From Nemertoderma westbladi (taxonomy: Eukaryota; Xenacoelomorpha; Nemertodermatida; Nemertodermatidae), in assembly GCA_032718475.1 (NCBI GenBank), contig JAUCBJ010008031.1, positions 1-50,942 on the forward strand: a stretch of DNA of 50,942 nucleotides, in the 5' to 3' direction. Positions within the stretch are counted from its first letter, which is position 1. Each line of letters opens with the position of its first letter. Made by a program: the position numbers and the translations under genes. Below the pieces are notes generated by a model, which had not been told where the DNA came from, did no database searches, and worked only from the letters and a program-made list of their open reading frames with translations. This document shows positions 45,611 to 50,942 of the stretch, in pieces.

Positions 45611-46793
45611 TGCCCAGAGCCTAAGAACCGGCTTTTGGCACCTCCGTGTTTTCAGTTTTTAGTCTTACACTAGTAGGTTTAATTATAAGGACATATATCC
45701 TTTAACCTGGCTTTTAATCGCTGCTAACTGATCATACATACTGACTGCTGAAACATTGCAAACTCATAACAATCAGTGTTTTCATTGTTGTTTTATACTG
45801 CTATTTACTGTCAGTTCTTCATAATATGGTTGATGAATTATTATATTTGGAATAACGATAAATAACCCCGAAACCCAATATTCTTGATATACCGAAGGTA
45901 AGAGAGAAAGGTTACCAATAACGATTGTGACTTATGTTAAAGTGGTTTGAAGTGAATCTAATGTTATTTGATAGACCCTACATGAGTCAGTCTGTGTTCC
46001 TTTTATATGTGACTAAAATCATTGAAGATTGGCAGATTAGTGTGCAGTATTGTGCAGCATTGTGTATGAGTGAGTCTGTTAAAGAAGCAATTCCTAAAGA
46101 ATGCGCCATATATGTGAATTATAATTAAGCCATATCGTTGTGAGTAGTTTAAGTCATAACTCTGTTTATATAGATAAAGCGCCACTTCCTAAAGGAACTG
46201 TTAATATTCCCGAAGGTGAATAATATTGTCAGAGATTATATAATACTGTCAGTCGAATAATACATTAGGCTTACATAGCAATAAAATTAAACCGTCGAAC
46301 CCAATCTCCCGGGAATATCCAGCGGGTGAATGATCGCGCACAGATTGGTTTCGACTAGTGTAGTGAATCAAATACTTGTCATAGACTAAAAACGATTTAA
46401 TATCTAGAAGACATCTTAATTTGGTGGGTTAAACTGCCAAAGGTCTGAAAGCGCGAACATTAAAGGATATAGCTTCTTTATTGCAGTAAGCAATAAAGTT
46501 GAAAGTACCGGTCAACCGGTAAACCTGAAAGGTACATCTGTAGGTCAGTAGGCCCAACTGCCAGAACCGGTACTTCTGTAGGTCCGTAGGCCTAACTGTC
46601 CTAACCGGTACTTCCCGTATAAGTACACTAGTATTATTCGATTTTGATAGTTATATACCGGTAGGCCTTAATAATTAATCAGGGACTGCAGCCCTGGTTT
46701 TTTATTGAGATTTTTACTTATTTCTGTCAAGTTTTATTTGTTTGTAGGCCAGTATTGAACAGAAGGCGTGTAAGCCTGATCAGATTGTACAGA

Positions 46794-47380
46794 CAATTTG
46801 TAGGCTGAGCTGTTGTCTGATTGCTGTTAAGTCTGAACGGATTGCAGTGTGTGTAGATCACCTGTCCGATTAAGTACGGTTAGGAAGTAGGGGCAGCGAA
46901 CGCTGTAAGGTAAACCCCCAACTAAAGAATAAGTCGTACTACTGGGTTAGAACGCATACTCCCTAATCATTTCGGAGTCTGCATGTCCTGTAGTTTATTT
47001 AGGCTTGAGAGTAGTCTGCCATCGTTTAGTCTGTACTTTGTTTGTGTAAGTCTGTACGGGTAGCGTATAATTTTATTTAGATAATTTGTAGGCTGGATAG
47101 TTGTCTGGCTGTTATTAGGTCTGAGCGGATTGCAGCGTGTGTAGCTGTGTAGATCACTTGTCCGATAAAGAACGGTTAGGAAGTAGGGGCAGCGAATGCT
47201 GTAAGGTAAACCCCCAATTAAAGAATAAGTCGTACTACTGGGTTAGAACGCATACTACCTAATTATTTCGGAGTCTGCATATACCGTAGTTTGTTTAGGC
47301 TTAATAGTAGTCTGTCAGTGTTCGGTCTGCATTTTGTTTGAGTAGTTTGTACGCGTAGCGTAATATTTATTATTCAGAGT
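46794..47380 (+). repeat. 296-bp direct tandem duplication
   Basis: Two adjacent copies start near 46794 and 47090. For example AGTAGGGGCAGCGAA is at 46887 and 47183, and AGAATAAGTCGTACTACTGG recurs at the same offset. The copies differ by scattered substitutions and a short insertion (GTAGCTGT at about 47140). The copies keep GGTTAGGAAGTAGGGGCAGC almost unchanged, a hint of function in the leader. Confidence 0.9.
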
Positions 47381-48304
47381 TTATGCGATTATTCGCAACA
47401 TTCATTCCCCAAGTTTGTTCCTACAGTAATTGTGTTTGTTATACATACCGCTATAGTTAAATTAACCCCGGTACTACACGGGCTGCTTGGCGTAGGTAAA
47501 GACTGGTGATTTTGTGCATCGGTCACTCCAGCAGATGCCGTGGTTCTTTTAGCTGTTCAAGTATATTTAACTACTGATTATCTGATGTACAAGTACTCGT
47601 ACCTAATTTAGGGTTTAGTGTACAGTGCTTTCCGAAGTAATTAGTGTAGACAGTATATTTGTGTTGTAAAGTGGTTAATAGGCACGTTCGATTAGCTCTA
47701 TTAACTTCTAGGTAGGAACACTCCGTGATACATAACGTAGAACCTATAGCGATACGGCTATAGGTCGTCAGGCGGTGGTATTTTCCTATCTGGACAACGC
47801 AGTGTATTTACTACTACTTATTATTTCAAATACCGTAGTACCCTGTCCGTTGTAATAACCAGATTTCTAACCCTTTGTTAGGCTGGTTTGTAGACTTCTT
47901 GTAAAATTACCCTAAAAATTCGTATTTTGTGTTTTGTAAATTTTTATGTTTATTTAGAGATTGTAATCTCAACCCGAATCGTACGTAATTTGTAGTATTA
48001 AGTAACTTAGGTAAATTAGAATTATTTGTTTTAGTGTCCTATAAGTAACACTTCACTGAAAGCGCACCGCTTTGTGTAGTGATTACTCCCCAGAAATAAT
48101 AACATTTATTTCAACATTGACAAAACCCATTAAAACGGGTATATATATAATATAAATCAAATCTAACGATTTATAAATAGTAGGCCTACCATATAACCAT
48201 TAGGTCTCAATATCAGTTGGACTACTGCTTAAATAACGGCAATAAAGTAAGTTAAAGTAACTAAGTAACCCTTAAAATTCAGAAATTCAGTTATTTAAAA
48301 TAAT

Positions 48305-48690
48305 TGATATACCGGTATTTATAATAGGCTTATTATATTTATTTTTATGAATTTTAGGTTGAAATCATACCGGTATTCTGTAATTAATTCTAGTTTGTAA
48401 TTATACTTATATATATATACTATAAGTGTAAACTGCATACCGGTATTTACGATAGGCCTATTATCTTTATTTCTATAAATTTAGGCTGAAATTATACCGG
48501 TACTTGTAATTAATTCTAGTCCAGAATTATATATACTACAAACTGTAAGCTGTATACCGGTATTCCCGATAGGCCTATTATATATTTATATATATTTGTG
48601 CTAAAATTATACCGGTATTCTGTGATAAACCTAGTCTGTAATAATACTTATATATACTATAAGCATACCGGTATTTAATATATTATATAT
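48305..48690 (+). repeat. Tandem repeat of about 115-128 bp, three and a half copies
   Basis: Each copy has ATACCGGTATT, a TAGGCCTATTAT-like word, TTATACCGGTA and AATTAATTCTAGT. Copies start at about 48308, 48438 and 48553, with a partial one at 48664. It lies 120 bp upstream of the ATG at 48809. It accounts for the local density of ACCGGT and AGGCCT palindromes. Confidence 0.85.
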
Positions 48691-48808
48691 ATCACGCTAC
48701 ACTGAGTAGCAGTATCGGTAATTAATTACTAGGCTAGCAGTTAATACTGAGTTACTAGACTTGCTCAGACTGTGATACAGCAGTAGACATTCAACTGTAT
48801 ACATAAAC

Positions 48809-50942
48809 ATGTCTGAGACTAAGCAGAACCTGTCAGACAGTATATTAGATGTAACTATCTGCGACTCAGATAGAGGCGTAGAACCACCTAGTCGTAAGTT
48901 CAGTTCACCTCCCACTGTGAGGAAGGTCATCCCTCCAGTAGTAATAACAGAACCTAGGCTAGTCCAACATCGTAGGTCTATCATAGGCACCCGAGCTCAG
49001 GTCAAGCGGGACCAAGAAGCAGCGGAACAGCAACAACCCGCGAGTCAGGAGCTTGTTACTCAGCGGCCCAGCAGCTCCAGTAGTGAGGATACTGTAGAGC
49101 TGACACCCGAGCGCGGAGCAGAGATGACGGATGCGGTTTATACGGATCCCCTTCTCATCCTTCCTGCAGCCGTACTCACTAGGATATTGATCGCGGTGGA
49201 AGAACACCAGATCGATTGGGCGAGAAGTCAACGACCAACTAGAGATAGTTATGCGGGATACACGAGGGAAGAATTGAAGTCTATTGTCGAGTCGCAATGG
49301 AACTTCCCCGGACCCGGACTCCCGTTTGATTTATCAGAAGCTGCCTGGGAAGACATACACCGGATGGGAGTAGCCAAGGAAACCATCGATCCAGCTGTGT
49401 GGAAGAGGTCCGCAGCCGGATACACACAGGGATTCTTCAGCTCTATGGAGCGAGTAGAAAAACAACTGTTTAAACAACCTCAAGGACCTCAAGAGCAGGG
49501 ACAGCTGCTTTATCAAGTTAGAGAAAGAGTTCTGCGGATTAGGCTAATCTTATCCGCCTTTGAGGAGGCTTCTAAAAGAAAACAAGACACGTCGTTGCAA
49601 GTTGCCGTAAAGACTTGGTTTCAACGGGTGAGTCGCCAGGTTCAAGGAGCAGCTCAGTGGAAAGCTCAGTTGGAGGAGCGCTCAACCCATGGAGAATCAA
49701 CAGACGCTACTTTTTCCCAAGTGGAAAGTGAAGCGACGACAGAGAAACCGCATAAGAAGGATGCCATTGACATCTATCTGTCAGACTATCAGCGTTTTTT
49801 AGGAGATGACGAGTTGAGGAGAAGGCTGGAGGGACTTAGCCCTAACAGCGAAGGAGCCAAACTTGTGTTAGATGCAATTGATGTGGATAGGTTAGCGGCG
49901 AACCAAGCTAAATTCGATGAACAACTCCGCATCGCCAAGGTTCAAGAAGAACAAGTAAAGAAAAAACGTATAGAAGATAGAAAGACAGCAGCAGCGGCAG
50001 TGGCAGCGGCAGAAGCGGAACGAAAGGCAGCAGAAGCAGCGGCAGAGGCAAAAGCGGCAGCTGCGGAAAGGAAAGCGGCAGCGGCAGAAGCGGAACGAAA
50101 GGCAGCAGAGGCAGCGGCAGAGGCAAAAGCGGCAGCTGCGGAAAGGAAAGCGGCAGCGGCAGAAGCGGAAAGAAAGATAGCAGTGGCAGAAGCAGAACGG
50201 AGGGCATCTGAAGAGACAACCCAACTAGAGTTGGAAAATCTTCAAGAGAGGCAAGATAACTTTAATAAACAGTTAACAGCTAGTAATATGCAGATGATGA
50301 ATCGATCTACTCCCAAACGACAAGGTTATACATCATCTGAGGAAGGCGATACCACCGACACTGAAGGCGGAGGAAATCGATCCCGCCTAAGCAGACGTAA
50401 AAGAACATTCCACCGTCAGAAATTGCCTGATTTGCCTCCAGCTGTTAGAAGGCAACTAAATAACACCAACTTAGAGAGTACAGAACCCACAGACCAAATA
50501 ATTACAATAGAAAGACTCCATACTATAGTAGATGAGCCTGAAATAAGTAGGCCTGTTCTTGAAATCACCCCTTCGGTAATAGATACACCTGTGCTCCCTG
50601 AAGCTACCTATAAATTCCCTCTGCATAGCACTAAGCTACCTGTGCCCCGTAGAACTGCCCAGGAGACAGTTCAGGTCCTGGACCCCGAGCGAAATATTCC
50701 AAATTTGTCGCCCGTTGTCCCTCGTCTGCCCGCTACGACGTTGGCGGATCCCGTTTCGGCGGTTGATTGGGTAGACGAGAGACGGCGGGGGATGGATATT
50801 CTCCTCGGAGAGATGAAGGAGAATCGGATACGCTCCTCCCAACAGGTCCGAGAGTTGGAAGGGACTGTCCAACATTTAAAGGGAACAGTGAGGGAAAGTA
50901 AGTTAGAGTTGCAAGAAGTGCAGCAGAATATCGCGCTAGAGC
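48809..50942 (+). CDS. Long uncharacterised protein, partial (open to window edge); possible retroelement gag-like
   Basis: The ATG at 48809 (A at -3) is the first after an in-frame TGA at 48773, and the frame then stays open for 711 codons to the window edge. No domain is recognised with confidence. Residues 1-110 are Ser/Pro/Glu-rich and look disordered. About 110-330 look globular and helical (SYAGYTREELKSIVESQWN, WKRSAAGYTQGFFSSMERVE, AVKTWFQRVSRQVQ). About 390-480 is an Ala/Glu/Lys/Arg coiled coil with a 25-residue internal duplication. Then SSEEGDTTDTEGG, a basic patch (RSRLSRRKRTFHR) and Pro-rich sequence, and a second coiled coil begins near 665. No zinc knuckle, protease or RT is reached. 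Upstream lies a repeated CCAAT/TATA promoter and long leader. That setting suits gag of a large LTR element, but a host coiled-coil protein is a fair alternative. Confidence 0.75.
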   Translation, partial: MSETKQNLSDSILDVTICDSDRGVEPPSRKFSSPPTVRKVIPPVVITEPRLVQHRRSIIGTRAQVKRDQEAAEQQQPASQELVTQRPSSSSSEDTVELTPERGAEMTDAVYTDPLLILPAAVLTRILIAVEEHQIDWARSQRPTRDSYAGYTREELKSIVESQWNFPGPGLPFDLSEAAWEDIHRMGVAKETIDPAVWKRSAAGYTQGFFSSMERVEKQLFKQPQGPQEQGQLLYQVRERVLRIRLILSAFEEASKRKQDTSLQVAVKTWFQRVSRQVQGAAQWKAQLEERSTHGESTDATFSQVESEATTEKPHKKDAIDIYLSDYQRFLGDDELRRRLEGLSPNSEGAKLVLDAIDVDRLAANQAKFDEQLRIAKVQEEQVKKKRIEDRKTAAAAVAAAEAERKAAEAAAEAKAAAAERKAAAAEAERKAAEAAAEAKAAAAERKAAAAEAERKIAVAEAERRASEETTQLELENLQERQDNFNKQLTASNMQMMNRSTPKRQGYTSSEEGDTTDTEGGGNRSRLSRRKRTFHRQKLPDLPPAVRRQLNNTNLESTEPTDQIITIERLHTIVDEPEISRPVLEITPSVIDTPVLPEATYKFPLHSTKLPVPRRTAQETVQVLDPERNIPNLSPVVPRLPATTLADPVSAVDWVDERRRGMDILLGEMKENRIRSSQQVRELEGTVQHLKGTVRESKLELQEVQQNIALE
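50015..50185 (+). repeat. 75-bp tandem duplication inside the coiled coil
   Basis: GCGGAACGAAAGG begins copies at 50015 and 50090, with a partial third near 50165. Each encodes 25 residues of the type AERKAAEAAAEAKAAAAERK. The DNA copies differ at very few positions, so the coiled coil was lengthened recently without losing frame. Confidence 0.9.

Larger units (their letters stand above)
45611..48808 (+). other. Long 5' leader or intron before the 48809 frame
   Basis: About 3.2 kb without a long frame. A good splice-donor-like CCGAAG|GTAAGAGAG lies at 45893-45906, and an acceptor-like CTGTGATACAG lies just before the ATG (48770-48780). If used, most of this is a 5' UTR intron. It contains a 296-bp direct duplication and a tandem repeat described separately. 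No tRNA primer-binding site could be confirmed. Confidence 0.5.

Noticed and set aside
48697-50875. Several minus-strand frames of 60-112 codons, including Cys- and Leu/Pro-rich ones
   Set aside because: All are antisense to the 711-codon plus-strand frame. The Cys/Phe-rich one is the reverse of the Ala/Glu/Lys repeat.

Overview
The window reads as nuclear DNA of a marine invertebrate. The evidence is AT-rich intergenic sequence, GT-AG-like splice sites, a eukaryotic PNUTS gene, LINE, SINE and hAT fragments, and very heavy minisatellite content. The palindromes TACCGGTA and TAGGCCTA recur strikingly, mainly at 40-49 kb. I associate that texture with deuterostome invertebrates such as echinoderms or hemichordates, but this is a weak inference and I do not name a species.

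Layout. 1-300 holds a promoter/LTR-like sequence on the minus strand. 366-9724 is a nested tandem structure: a 36-bp minisatellite, a 1.1-kb AT-rich spacer and a 33-bp minisatellite, with the whole module duplicated at an offset of about 4.53 kb (366-4055 and 4898-8590). 9.7-14.1 kb is AT-rich and mostly featureless. 14485-17204 (minus) is the one confidently recognised host gene, PNUTS/PPP1R10. It lies in one exon-like block read in three frames separated by two one-base shifts. 18.7-19.0 kb holds an orphan 36-bp repeat fragment and a tRNA-derived SINE. 20.2 kb has a near-perfect 36-bp-arm hairpin. 22282-25272 is a 61-bp satellite with a 732-bp higher-order repeat. 25946-30712 is a 24-bp minisatellite open in both strands. 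31026-33650 is a degenerate 36-bp array that shares a module with it. 34.1-34.4 kb is a second SINE. 35.1-35.5 kb is a tentative two-exon gene end. 36.8-39.8 kb contains inverted repeats and a complete 1014-bp non-autonomous hAT element with an 8-bp target-site duplication. 42.2-44.9 kb has two LINE 3' ends and a foldback element.

The right end, 45.3-50.9 kb, looks like one transcription unit: CCAAT box, TATA box, a splice-donor-like site, a 3-kb leader with internal duplications, then a reading frame open from ATG 48809 for 711 codons to the window edge. The promoter resembles the minus-strand sequence at 1-300, so it is probably a repeated (LTR-like) promoter and the long frame is probably a gag-like protein of a large retroelement. 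A host gene is not excluded.

Apart from PNUTS and this right-hand unit, most open reading frames in the window are by-products of tandem repeats whose unit length is a multiple of three. No rRNA gene, functional tRNA gene or CRISPR array was seen.
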